Positions 55,574 to 63,681 of a stretch of 64,000 bases of DNA are shown here, one piece after another. Every line of letters begins with the position of its first letter. Positions within the stretch are counted from its first letter, which is position 1. The DNA comes from Thermocrinis albus DSM 14484 (GTDB taxonomy: Bacteria > Aquificota > Aquificia > Aquificales > Aquificaceae), in the NCBI RefSeq assembly GCF_000025605.1, contig NC_013894.1:729529-793528 (forward strand), read 5' to 3'. Position numbers and translations under genes: made by a program. Below the pieces are notes generated by a model. That model ran no database searches. It had not been told where the DNA came from and saw nothing but the letters and a program-made list of their open reading frames with translations.

Positions 55574-56824
55574 TTAAGAGCTTTTGGATAGTATGTACTG
55601 ATAATCTTCCCTCTCACGTATGACGCGCACGTATCCTCTGTCTACCAACACCTCGCATGCACGTGGCCTCACGTTATAGTGAGAGGACATGGCAAAGCCG
55701 TAAGCCCCCGCCGACAGTACCGCAAGATAATCGCCTCTACCTACTTCCTCCAGCTGTCGGTCTTTTGCTAAAAAGTCACCAGTTTCGCATATTGGTCCCA
55801 CAACGTCGGTAACTATGCTAGGTCTTCCCCTTTTAACCACCGGTAGTATGTGGTGGTAAGCGTCGTATATGGCAGGCCTTATGAGGTCGTTCATACCTGC
55901 GTCTACGATAACAAAATGCTTCTCTCCTTTATCCTTCACAAACTGCACCTGGGTGATAAGAACACCTGCGTTGCCCACTAATGATCTGCCAGGTTCCAGA
56001 ACTACAGTGGCCTTTACCTTCTGCAGGATAGGAGAGAGAGCCGAAGACAGTTCCATAGGTGTCAGAGCCCTGTCTTCAGGTTTGTACTTTATACCTAAAC
56101 CTCCACCTATGTCTAAATACTGTAGCTCTATGCCCTGATCCTCCAAGGATCTGTAGAGGTCAACTACCTTACTCACCGCCTCTACGTAAGGGGATGTGTC
56201 CAGTATCTGGGAACCTATGTGACAGTGAACACCTACTACCTGTATGTTTTTCATACTTAGAGCGTACCTGTACTCCTCCTCCGCCCTGTCTATGTCTATA
56301 CCGAACTTACTTTTCTTCATACCTGTGGCTATGTAGGGGTGTGTTTTGGGATCCACGTGAGGGTTTACCCTTATAGATATCCTGACCTTTTTACCCAACT
56401 GTTCACCTAACTGGTTGAGGATCTCCAACTCCATACGGGATTCTACGTTAAACATTAGAATATCGGCCTTTATGGCTTCTACCAACTCCTTCACCGTTTT
56501 ACCTACACCTGCGTAAACTATACGCGACGGGTTAACACCTGCCATAAGGGCCACGTAAAGCTCACCACCGGAGACTATATCCGCACCCGCGCCTTCACCT
56601 GCCATGAGAGATACGATGTGAGGGTTAAAGTTGGCCTTTACGGCGTAGCAGATAAGAGCACCTGGAAAGGATTCTCTGTATTCCCTTAGCCTGTCTCTTA
56701 TGTAGGAAGCGCTGTAAACGTAGAGGGGCGTGCCGTACTTTTCGGCCAGTTCCCTCAGAGAAACACCTTCTAAGAAAAGTTCGTCCTTCACATACTCCAA
56801 GTAAGGGTTGTATTCCTTCACCAT
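55574..56824 (-). CDS. lysA: Diaminopimelate decarboxylase
   Basis: A 416-residue PLP enzyme making lysine from meso-DAP. It has YAVKANFN (PLP Lys), HIGSQI, DIGGGLGIKY, EPGRSLVGNAG and GPICETGDFL (Cys of the partner active site). TATAAT (56834-56839) ends 9 nt before the ATG with no Shine-Dalgarno. It heads a five-gene operon with grpE and lptF/G. Confidence 0.96.
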   Translation of the reverse strand: MVKEYNPYLEYVKDELFLEGVSLRELAEKYGTPLYVYSASYIRDRLREYRESFPGALICYAVKANFNPHIVSLMAGEGAGADIVSGGELYVALMAGVNPSRIVYAGVGKTVKELVEAIKADILMFNVESRMELEILNQLGEQLGKKVRISIRVNPHVDPKTHPYIATGMKKSKFGIDIDRAEEEYRYALSMKNIQVVGVHCHIGSQILDTSPYVEAVSKVVDLYRSLEDQGIELQYLDIGGGLGIKYKPEDRALTPMELSSALSPILQKVKATVVLEPGRSLVGNAGVLITQVQFVKDKGEKHFVIVDAGMNDLIRPAIYDAYHHILPVVKRGRPSIVTDVVGPICETGDFLAKDRQLEEVGRGDYLAVLSAGAYGFAMSSHYNVRPRACEVLVDRGYVRVIREREDYQYILSKSS

Positions 56825-56867
56825 AGCTCATTTATTATACAAGCAAGGTTGTGTTATCATTTAAGGC

Positions 56868-58004
56868 ATGGAACCATTGATGGGCGTAGGAAAGGCAGGA
56901 CTTAAAAGTAGTAACAAACCCGATATTCTGGTCGTGCTTCTACCCCAAAGCTGCAATGCTTCTTTCCTTTTCACCACCAACCATTTTAGATCCGGTAGCG
57001 TCATATATTCAGAAAAGGTTTTTAGAAAACGGGGGACTGTTAGGGCTCTTGTTATCAACAGTGGTAACGCCAACTGTGGTGTAGGTCCGGAGGCGGTACT
57101 CCATGCCGAGATGATGGCGGAAAAGGCGGCCGCCCTCTTGGATATAGATCCAGAGGAAGTGCTGGTCTTCTCCACAGGCGTTATAGGGAAACCACTGCCC
57201 ATAGATAGAGTACTGCAGGCTATAGAGGATGCCTGTAAGCTATTGGAGCCTCTGGATCTCAAGAGAGCCAGCGAGGTCATATCCACCACCGACAGATATC
57301 CCAAGTACGACTTTGTTAAAGATGGAAAGTTGGAGGTTTACGGTTTCGCCAAAGGTGCCGGTATGATACATCCTCAGATGGGAACCATGTTAGCTTTCCT
57401 TTTTACCAACGCCCTGCTGGAGGAGGATGTCCTCCATGAGTTACACAGAGAGGTGTGCGATAGGACCTTTAATTCTATAACGGTGGATGGATGTACCAGT
57501 ACCAATGACAGTTTTGGCCTTATAAGTTTGGGAGTGGTGCGCGAGGATCTACAAAAAGTAAGAAAAGCTGTGGAGGAGGTATCGCTCAGTTTGGCCACCA
57601 AGATAGTGGAGGATGGAGAGGGAGCCACCAAGGTTATAAAGGTGGTGGTGAAGAACGCTTCCATAGAACTGAAGGCCCGCATGCTGGCAGAGAAAGTGGC
57701 CACCAGTCTTTTGGTAAAGACAGCGGTACACGGCAGAGATCCCAACTGGGGAAGGATAGTGGCTGCGTTAGGCTCTACACCCTTCCCTATTGATCAGAAC
57801 AGTATCAGGGTCTACATAGGTAACCATCTCCTTTACGACGGAAAGGTACACTCTAAAGCGGTGGAGGCTGCCAGAAAGTATATGGAGGAAAACAGTGTGA
57901 TAGAGATCATAGTGGATCTTCGGGAAGGAAAAAGTTCGTGGACCTACTACACCTGTGATCTTTCCTGTGAGTATGTGAGGATAAACTCTGAGTACACCAC
58001 TTAA
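56868..58004 (+). CDS. argJ: Glutamate N-acetyltransferase / ornithine acetyltransferase
   Basis: A 378-residue enzyme that recycles the acetyl group in arginine biosynthesis. It has NSGNANCGVG, the self-cleavage region KGAGMIHPQMGTMLAF, and GRDPNWGRI. The residue before the nucleophilic Thr is Gly, whereas the usual motif is MATML. The N-terminus is about 20 residues shorter than usual. TATCAT ends 7 nt before the ATG. Confidence 0.92.
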   Translation: MEPLMGVGKAGLKSSNKPDILVVLLPQSCNASFLFTTNHFRSGSVIYSEKVFRKRGTVRALVINSGNANCGVGPEAVLHAEMMAEKAAALLDIDPEEVLVFSTGVIGKPLPIDRVLQAIEDACKLLEPLDLKRASEVISTTDRYPKYDFVKDGKLEVYGFAKGAGMIHPQMGTMLAFLFTNALLEEDVLHELHREVCDRTFNSITVDGCTSTNDSFGLISLGVVREDLQKVRKAVEEVSLSLATKIVEDGEGATKVIKVVVKNASIELKARMLAEKVATSLLVKTAVHGRDPNWGRIVAALGSTPFPIDQNSIRVYIGNHLLYDGKVHSKAVEAARKYMEENSVIEIIVDLREGKSSWTYYTCDLSCEYVRINSEYTT

Positions 58005-58008
58005 TTAA

Positions 58009-58092
58009 TGCCGGAGGCGGGAGTCGAACCCGCACGCCCTTTCGGGCACTGCCCCCTCAAGACAGCGCGTCTGCCAATTCCGCCACTCCGGC
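58009..58092 (-). tRNA. tRNA-Leu (anticodon GAG)
   Basis: An 84-nt class II tRNA: acceptor GCCGGAG/CTCCGGC with discriminator A, anticodon loop TTGAGGG (GAG), long variable arm with stem GCCC-GAAA-GGGC, and T-arm GCGGG-TTCGACT-CCCGC. The CCA is not encoded. TATAAT (58106-58111, minus) lies 13 nt upstream. Confidence 0.96.
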
Positions 58093-58139
58093 TACCTATA
58101 TAAATATTATACCACCCTCCCTTATAATATGAAAACTGC

Positions 58140-59087
58140 ATGTGGGTTCTAGGAGAGCATGACGAACCTTACAGAAAGGTAAGAAACTCCGTTCTACACC
58201 TTGTAGGAAACACACCCCTCGTGAGGATAAGGAAGGTGGTACCTCAGGATCTTTCGCCTAAGGTGGAGATATATGCCAAACTGGAAGGCTTCAACCCCGG
58301 TGGTTCTGTTAAAGATAGACCTGCACTGTCCATGTTTCTGGACGCTATCAGGAGAGGTTTGATAAAGGAAGGAAAAGTGGTGATAGATGCCACTTCAGGC
58401 AACACGGGTATAGCCCTTGCTATGGTGGGAGCCGTTCTAGGTATACCTGTGGAGTTGGCCATGCCCGCCAACGTTAGCGAGGAGAGGAAGAAGATAATAA
58501 AGGCGTACGGAGCTAAACTTTATCTGACGGATCCTCTGGAAGGCACTGACGGTGCTATCCTTTTCGTGAGGGAAAAGGTGAGTAAGGAACCTGATAGATA
58601 CGTTTATCTGGACCAGTACAACAATCCCGCCAACTGGAGAGCTCATTTTTACTCAACGGGTATAGAGATATGGCATCAGACGGGTGGTAGGGTAACGCAT
58701 CTGGTAGCGGGTGTAGGTACAGGTGGAACCATCATGGGAACGGGTAGGAGGTTGCGTGTCTTTAACCCTTCTGTTCAGCTGATAGGTGTTCAGCCAGCCT
58801 ATCCCTTTCACGGGATAGAGGGCCTCAAACATATGGAGAGTTCTATAAAACCTGGTATCTTTGACGAGACCCTCCTCGACAGAACTGTGTTCGTGGAGAC
58901 AGAACACGCCTATGAGATGACACGTAGACTGGCCTTGGAAGAAGGCATTCTCGCCGGTCAGTCCAGTGGTGCTGCTCTTTGGGCCGCCTTACAGGTGGCT
59001 AAAGAGTTGGAAGAAGGTGTCATAGTGGTCATCTTTCCTGACAGTGGTGAAAAATACCTCACTACGGCTCCCTTCAATCAGCTGTGA
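58140..59087 (+). CDS. Cysteine synthase family protein (CysK/CysM-like)
   Basis: A 315-residue PLP enzyme, making cysteine from O-acetylserine (or O-phosphoserine) and sulfide or thiosulfate. It has GNTPLVRI, the PLP Lys in NPGGSVKDRPA (near 60), TSGNTGIALA and GVGTGGTIMGTGR. CysK, CysM and cystathionine synthase types are not separated by sight. TATAAT ends 11 nt before the ATG. The 3' end overlaps tatC by 14 bp. Confidence 0.88.
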   Translation: MWVLGEHDEPYRKVRNSVLHLVGNTPLVRIRKVVPQDLSPKVEIYAKLEGFNPGGSVKDRPALSMFLDAIRRGLIKEGKVVIDATSGNTGIALAMVGAVLGIPVELAMPANVSEERKKIIKAYGAKLYLTDPLEGTDGAILFVREKVSKEPDRYVYLDQYNNPANWRAHFYSTGIEIWHQTGGRVTHLVAGVGTGGTIMGTGRRLRVFNPSVQLIGVQPAYPFHGIEGLKHMESSIKPGIFDETLLDRTVFVETEHAYEMTRRLALEEGILAGQSSGAALWAALQVAKELEEGVIVVIFPDSGEKYLTTAPFNQL

Positions 59088-59820
59088 CTATACTCTTCTC
59101 CTTCTTCCTGGCCAGTTTACCCAGAAGGAGGGATATCTCGTAAAGGACAAGAAGCGGCACCGCCATAAGTACCTGCGTGGCCACATCGGGAGCTATGAGG
59201 GCTCCCACCACGAAAGCTATTACAATAAAGTATCTTCTGAACTTCTTAAGATGTTCCTCTGTTATTATGCCCGCTCTCTGAAGTAGGAAAAGTACTATGG
59301 GTAGCTGGAAGGCAACACCAAACCCAAGAATCATCTTAAGAAGGAAAGACATGTAAAGATCCACAGACAGGAAAGGTGTGGCCTGTAGTTGGGAGAAACC
59401 TATACCTATGAGGAACTTGAGAGCTACCGGAAGCACTAGGAAATAGGCAAAGGCTCCCCCCATTAACAGCAAGATAAAAGAGAAGAGACTGAGGGGAAGG
59501 ACGAGCCTCTTCTCATCAGGGTACAGGGCTGGTTCTACAAACCGCCACATCTGGTAAAGGATTACGGGAGAGGCCAGTATAAGGCCTACCACCACGGATA
59601 TTTTTATGAGGATAAACAGAGGCTCGGTGGGGGAAAGGGTTACAAGTTGCACCTGAGGGTAAGAACGGACTACCGGTTGCTTTAACAGCTCAAAAACTTG
59701 GGGAGCAAAGTAGAAAGCGACGCCTGTACCTACTAAGAAGGCCAGTATAGATTTAATCAGTCTTTGACGTAGTTCCCTCAGATGTTCCGTGAGGGGCATC
59801 TTGGGAAGTTCCTGTTGCAT
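59074..59820 (-). CDS. tatC: Twin-arginine translocase subunit TatC
   Basis: A 248-residue inner-membrane protein with six membrane segments and N-terminal MPLTEHLRELRQRLIKS, the signal-binding region of TatC, plus FAYFLVLP. It recognises RR signal peptides such as that of the sulfite dehydrogenase at 50905. A second ATG seven codons in is an alternative start. The gene overlaps tatA by 68 bp. Confidence 0.94.
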   Translation of the reverse strand: MQQELPKMPLTEHLRELRQRLIKSILAFLVGTGVAFYFAPQVFELLKQPVVRSYPQVQLVTLSPTEPLFILIKISVVVGLILASPVILYQMWRFVEPALYPDEKRLVLPLSLFSFILLLMGGAFAYFLVLPVALKFLIGIGFSQLQATPFLSVDLYMSFLLKMILGFGVAFQLPIVLFLLQRAGIITEEHLKKFRRYFIVIAFVVGALIAPDVATQVLMAVPLLVLYEISLLLGKLARKKEKSIVTAD

Positions 59821-60028
59821 CTTCCTTCACCTCTTGGTTTGTTTCCTGCTCCTCTTGCATAATCTTCCTGTTTATTTCCTCCACGTAAAGCTGATATCTT
59901 AACTCATCCCACGTTTCCCTTATCTTTCTGAGAAGTTCACCCAGCTGTCCTGCAAGTTCTATGGTCTTTTCCGGACCCAACACCAACAGGGCCACGAGGA
60001 GGATAAGGAGCAGTTGAGGAATGTCCAT
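59753..60028 (-). CDS. TatA/TatB-family translocase protein
   Basis: A 91-residue protein with one N-terminal membrane helix ending in VLGPEK, then an amphipathic helix (ELAGQLGELLRKIRETWDEL) and a polar Thr/Ser/Glu tail, the TatA/TatB layout. It makes the Tat pore or docking unit with TatC. The extended frame upstream is opposite ubiX and not real. TATAAT (60036-60041) ends 7 nt before the ATG. Confidence 0.88.
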   Translation of the reverse strand: MDIPQLLLILLVALLVLGPEKTIELAGQLGELLRKIRETWDELRYQLYVEEINRKIMQEEQETNQEVKEDATGTSQDAPHGTSEGTTSKTD

Positions 60029-60056
60029 GCTATTAATTATAGGTATATTCATGAAT
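60029..60056. promoter_or_regulatory. 28-bp divergent region tatA/ubiX
   Basis: Opposed -10 boxes: TATAAT on minus (60036-60041) 7 nt before the tatA ATG and TATATT on plus (60044-60049) 7 nt before the ubiX ATG at 60057. No Shine-Dalgarno on either side. Confidence 0.45.
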
Positions 60057-60638
60057 ATGCAAGAAAGGTTGGTGGTGAGCATAACGGGTGCCAGTGGATC
60101 TATATACGGTATAAGGCTTACGGAGGTGCTTCTCCAGCTTGGTTTTGACGTTGATCTCATCATCTCCTCCTCAGGCCTTTTGGTGATAAAAGAGGAGCTT
60201 GGTCTCACGTGGGAAGATCTTCGCAAAAAGTTCCCTCAGGTAAGATGGGTGAAGGAAAAGGATCTGACTGATCCCGTAGCCAGCGGATCAAGGTTGATTC
60301 ACTACAGGGGAGTGATTATAGCACCTTGCTCTATGAGTACTCTGGCCTGCATATCGGCAGGCATCAACAACAATCTGATACATAGGGTGTGTGAGGTGGC
60401 CCTGAAGGAGAGAGTCCCTCTGGTGCTTTTGGTGAGGGAGATGCCCTACTCCCTGATACATCTGGAAAACATGCTGAGAGTAGTAAAAGCCGGTGCCGTT
60501 GTCATGCCTGCAAGTCCCGGTTTTTATCACAAACCTAAGAGTATTGAAGATATGGTGGACTTTGTGGTAGGCAAGATACTGGACGCCCTGAGGATAGAAC
60601 ACCACCTATTCAGAAGATGGAGAGAACCTCAGGAATGA
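60057..60638 (+). CDS. ubiX: Flavin prenyltransferase UbiX
   Basis: A 193-residue flavoprotein making prenyl-FMN, the cofactor of UbiD decarboxylases. It has VVSITGASGSIYGIRLTEVL, IIAPCSMSTLACISAG and VLLVREMPYSLIHLENM. An ATG two codons earlier (60051) is an alternative. It overlaps a small convergent gene by 10 bp. ubiD is not in the window. Confidence 0.93.
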   Translation: MQERLVVSITGASGSIYGIRLTEVLLQLGFDVDLIISSSGLLVIKEELGLTWEDLRKKFPQVRWVKEKDLTDPVASGSRLIHYRGVIIAPCSMSTLACISAGINNNLIHRVCEVALKERVPLVLLVREMPYSLIHLENMLRVVKAGAVVMPASPGFYHKPKSIEDMVDFVVGKILDALRIEHHLFRRWREPQE

Positions 60639-60925
60639 AGTTTCTCTTCTATAAGGGTTAAGAGTTTTTGAAAAGTCTCTTGCAGTTCTTCTGCCATCTT
60701 TACCACATCCTTCCGCTTTGTCCTTTTGGCTCTATCCACAAGGGGAAGGATATGTTTCTCCCACTGGAGTTTGTACTCAGCAAGATCGTTCTCCAGTTCC
60801 TCCTTTGTTAGATCTTCCACAGTGGCTGTGTACATGCGCAAAATCATCTTGCAGGAGATAAGAAGGTTCTCCACCTCCTTCTCTAAATCACCTCTGTCGG
60901 TTCCCGCCTTTGTAAAGTCCCCCAT
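60629..60925 (-). CDS. Small all-helical protein, unknown
   Basis: A 98-residue protein predicted almost wholly alpha-helical and highly charged (VEDLTKEELENDLAEYKLQWEKHIL), with no signal or membrane segment. TATATT (60934-60939) ends 8 nt before the ATG. I do not recognise a family. It overlaps the ubiX 3' end by 10 bp. Confidence 0.6.
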   Translation of the reverse strand: MGDFTKAGTDRGDLEKEVENLLISCKMILRMYTATVEDLTKEELENDLAEYKLQWEKHILPLVDRAKRTKRKDVVKMAEELQETFQKLLTLIEEKLHS

Positions 60926-60940
60926 GAGGATATAATATAC

Positions 60941-61579
60941 CTATTCCCCACACCTTATGACCTTCGCTTCTACCTCCACCACCCCATCCCTCAGCATGTC
61001 CAGTCTTTTGGCCGCTCCATAGGAAAGATCTAAAACTCGCCCCGGCCTCTGTGGTCCCCTGTCTATCACCTTTACGGTAACTTCCCTACCGTTCTTCAAA
61101 TTCTTAACACGGAGAAGACTACCGAGAGGCAAATCTCTGCTGGCGGCGTACATTCCTTCCATGTCGTATCTTACACCATACGGTGTATCTCTACCATGGT
61201 AGGGGTCACCATACCAACTGGCAAGCCCCCTTATCACCTCAGGACAGATGGTTTTACCGTCAAAACCACAGCGCTCCAACTCTAGTCTTGCCCTAAAAGG
61301 TTCTTCACCGAGGAGATTTTTGAATCTACTCGGCACACATACTCCCTCCGTTCCATCTCTTCTGTAGGTAGCTATCGTTATAGATTTACCTGTATCTAGG
61401 CTTCGTATCCTCACCCTGCTACCGGAAGGTACCAGGTTGGTGTAAGCTCTATCTCCATCACAGTAATACCCTCTTGTCTCCACCACGTTGGGACAGCTGG
61501 CTGTAAGGTAGGATGTGGACAGAGGTGGTGCGCAGGCGGATATCAGCATGAGAAAGGTCAGTAACACCCCCAACAGCAT
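60941..61579 (-). CDS. RlpA-like lipoprotein
   Basis: A 212-residue lipoprotein (lipobox LISAC, Cys16) with an N-terminal ~110-residue Cys-containing domain and a C-terminal double-psi barrel: GLASWYGDPYHGRDTPYG and VKVIDRGPQRPGRVLDLS, as in RlpA transglycosylases. It is a paralogue of the 133-residue protein at 16183 but membrane-anchored. TAAAAT ends 7 nt before the ATG. Confidence 0.85.
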   Translation of the reverse strand: MLLGVLLTFLMLISACAPPLSTSYLTASCPNVVETRGYYCDGDRAYTNLVPSGSRVRIRSLDTGKSITIATYRRDGTEGVCVPSRFKNLLGEEPFRARLELERCGFDGKTICPEVIRGLASWYGDPYHGRDTPYGVRYDMEGMYAASRDLPLGSLLRVKNLKNGREVTVKVIDRGPQRPGRVLDLSYGAAKRLDMLRDGVVEVEAKVIRCGE

Positions 61580-61597
61580 ACCATAGATTTTAAAGGC
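61580..61597. promoter_or_regulatory. 18-bp divergent start region, rlpA-like/cytochrome c
   Basis: TAAAAT on minus (61587-61592) for the lipoprotein gene and TAGATT on plus (61584-61589) for the cytochrome gene, each 7-8 nt from its ATG, with no Shine-Dalgarno sequence. Confidence 0.35.
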
Positions 61598-61852
61598 ATG
61601 GAAAGGGTGTGGATCTTAGTGGTGCTCAGTTTTATGTTAGCATACTCTAAGGAAGACGGACGCGTTATCTTTGAAAATGCCTGCCTGAGGTGTCATACGG
61701 AGAACTCCAGCAAACCCCTTAGGTATCTCATGGAAAAGTACAAAGGAAAGGCTGAGGAGGTAAAGGCCCTTGCCAGGAGATGCCCTTGGGGTAAGGGACT
61801 CTCCGACATGGAGATAGATCTCGTCAGCAGGTGGCTCGCAGGTCAACGATAG
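61598..61852 (+). CDS. Small cytochrome c
   Basis: An 84-residue exported protein with a short signal (about 1-16) and one heme site CLRCH (near 29-33). A second cysteine in RRCPWG and Met in GLSDMEIDLV are candidate ligands. Likely a periplasmic electron carrier; its partner is unclear. Its 3' end overlaps the convergent membrane-anchor gene by 10 bp. Confidence 0.75.
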   Translation: MERVWILVVLSFMLAYSKEDGRVIFENACLRCHTENSSKPLRYLMEKYKGKAEEVKALARRCPWGKGLSDMEIDLVSRWLAGQR

Positions 61853-62856
61853 GTTATCTTGGTCTTCTTCCATTCCATGAACCCTTTCCTCAACTTATAA
61901 CCTTCTTCGGGATACAGACCGTAGAAAAGGTTCTGCACATGGTTGCCTTCCACGAAGAAGCTCCAGCGTTCTAGCAAGCTACCAACCAGCAAAGAAGCAA
62001 AAGTGACGGCGTAGAAAGCGTACTGGTTCTTCCCGCTTATCCATACATAGAGAAGTAAGAAGATAGGCACCACGAAGGTGAGAATGTAAGCTATGGGTAT
62101 GGTTATAGGAAGCAGCTCTTTACCTTTCCTGTAATAAAACTCCTCGGTACAGTAATTGGTGGTGGTGGTACCCGTATCCAGGACACGTATGGGTCTGTTG
62201 TGGGGGAGGTTCAGAGCCTCGTTGAGGGTGGGTCTCTTTAGAAAGGCCTGGCGAATGTTGAAGGCCAATCTAAAGAAAAGTCCCAGAGTCACGAAAAGGA
62301 AGGTCAAAAACACGTAGGTTCCCACCCATCTAGGATCGTAATGATACGTCATGGCAAGAAAAGCAGAGCTTCCCAGCATGAGGTACATGTCCAGAAAGTA
62401 AAGAACTGTGAGAGATGTGTTCCACTCTAAAACGAACTTGTTGGAGGCGTATATCATGGCTGTGGAGAAAGCCCCCAACCAACCCAGTAGGAAGGTAAGT
62501 ATTCCCACCGCATGGTAAAGAAAACCCGTTACATCGTAGTACCTCAAAGCAAGGAATATAAGGAGAGACAAACCGTAAGCACCGCTGAAGACAGCCTCAC
62601 GAGATAGCCAGGACGTTCTGAACCTTCTTATGGCTTTCCAAGCCCTCAGTTTGTGTCCCAAGTGAAAACTGGCACCTACAGCACCGAGACCTATCAAAAC
62701 TAAAGACAGCAAAGATGAGAAAACCACCATATGTTTGGGTAGTGCTGTGTTCTTTCCCCACAAGGTGAGGAACTCCATAAAGTAAGTGAAGGTGAAAAGG
62801 CCTATGGAGGTTCCGGCAGTTAGGAAGAACCATATCAGAGATAAGGGTGGATGCAT
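61843..62856 (-). CDS. Membrane anchor of molybdoenzyme complex (SoeC/DmsC-like)
   Basis: A 337-residue protein with eight or so membrane segments, of the DmsC anchor family (start MHPPLSLIWFFLTAGTSIG). It passes electrons between the Fe-S subunit and quinone. The extra soluble loop near 205-235 is typical of longer DmsC/SoeC members. The start lies 1 bp after the stop of the 41-codon frame. Confidence 0.82.
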   Translation of the reverse strand: MHPPLSLIWFFLTAGTSIGLFTFTYFMEFLTLWGKNTALPKHMVVFSSLLSLVLIGLGAVGASFHLGHKLRAWKAIRRFRTSWLSREAVFSGAYGLSLLIFLALRYYDVTGFLYHAVGILTFLLGWLGAFSTAMIYASNKFVLEWNTSLTVLYFLDMYLMLGSSAFLAMTYHYDPRWVGTYVFLTFLFVTLGLFFRLAFNIRQAFLKRPTLNEALNLPHNRPIRVLDTGTTTTNYCTEEFYYRKGKELLPITIPIAYILTFVVPIFLLLYVWISGKNQYAFYAVTFASLLVGSLLERWSFFVEGNHVQNLFYGLYPEEGYKLRKGFMEWKKTKITYR

Positions 62857-62857
62857 G

Positions 62858-62983
62858 TCAGTCTCTTTTACCCAGACATCTCGGTGTCTGGGGCCGGGCT
62901 ACTTGTAACGCGCCCTTTATGGGTGTCCAGAGACCCGGCAGGCGCCATTTGGACACCCTCCCGTTAACTTCAAAGTCCCACAT
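62858..62983 (-). CDS. Candidate 41-residue protein between the Fe-S and anchor genes
   Basis: An open frame starting MWDFEVNGRVSKWRLPGLW and ending PRCLGKRD. AGGAG stands 5 nt before its ATG at 62983. It overlaps the end of the Fe-S gene by 14 bp, and its stop is 1 bp before the anchor ATG, so it fills the gap exactly. It is basic and Trp-rich with no signal. Two 8-bp hairpins lie within it, so the segment may also or instead act as structured RNA. No family recognised. Confidence 0.5.
   Translation of the reverse strand: MWDFEVNGRVSKWRLPGLWTPIKGALQVARPQTPRCLGKRD
62871..62892 (-). repeat. Hairpin 1 in the B-C intercistronic segment
   Basis: A perfect 8-bp stem, CCCAGACA / TGTCTGGG, with a 6-nt loop. 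Confidence 0.6.
62921..62958 (-). repeat. Hairpin 2 in the B-C intercistronic segment
   Basis: A perfect 8-bp stem, GGGTGTCC / GGACACCC, with a 22-nt GC-rich loop. Confidence 0.55.
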
Positions 62984-63668
62984 GATGTCTCCTGACTACC
63001 TCCAAGAAGAGGGGGTTGTCAGCTCTAAGAAGGTGCTCATCTATATGGATCTTGGTTTCTGTCCTCGGTAGGTAGTGATTGGCAGGGTTTGTACCCATAT
63101 CGGGGAACAACACGAAACCATTCCTCTCCTTTATCATTCTGTAGGCTTCACTGTTAGGATCCTCTATATCTCCAAAGAACCTGGCACGTGCCGGGCATGT
63201 GAGCACACAAGCAGGTTTCCTTTGCTCGGGGGGTAAGGACTCGTCGTATATTCTGTCTATACACAGGGTGCACTTCTTCATAACTTTGTCTGCTTCGTCA
63301 AACTCCCTACACCCGTAAGGACAGGACCACGAACACAACTTACAACCTATACAATCGTCGTAGTTGACCAGCACTATACCATCCTGTTCCCTTTTGTAAC
63401 TAGCTCCTGTGGGACACACGGGAACACATGGGGCATCCTGACAGTGAAGGCAGGATTTAGGTAGGTGAAACACCTGAGTGTTGGGAAACTCTCCCATTTC
63501 GTAGGTCATTATCCTGTTGTACCAAACACCCTCCGGCTCTCTTCCGTAGGGATCAAAGTCGGACAGCGGACCGAAGGATGCTTGGGTGTTCCACTCCTTA
63601 CAGTTGGTGGCACAAGCATGGCAACCAACACAGGTGTTTAAGTCTATCACCAAAGCAAACTGTGCCAT
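62970..63668 (-). CDS. Fe-S subunit of molybdoenzyme complex (SoeB/DmsB-like)
   Basis: A 232-residue ferredoxin-type protein with four 4Fe-4S binding motifs (CVGCHACATNC, CLHCQDAPCVPVC, CIGCKLCSWSC, CTLCIDR...C...C). The motifs with the AGPLSDFDPYG-like insert and NHYLPR near the C-terminus recall SoeB, the Fe-S subunit of cytoplasmic sulfite dehydrogenase, more than sulfur-reductase B subunits (which are shorter). DMSO/polysulfide reductase remains possible. Confidence 0.85.
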   Translation of the reverse strand: MAQFALVIDLNTCVGCHACATNCKEWNTQASFGPLSDFDPYGREPEGVWYNRIMTYEMGEFPNTQVFHLPKSCLHCQDAPCVPVCPTGASYKREQDGIVLVNYDDCIGCKLCSWSCPYGCREFDEADKVMKKCTLCIDRIYDESLPPEQRKPACVLTCPARARFFGDIEDPNSEAYRMIKERNGFVLFPDMGTNPANHYLPRTETKIHIDEHLLRADNPLFLEVVRRHHVGL

Positions 63669-63681
63669 CTTTACTCCTCCA

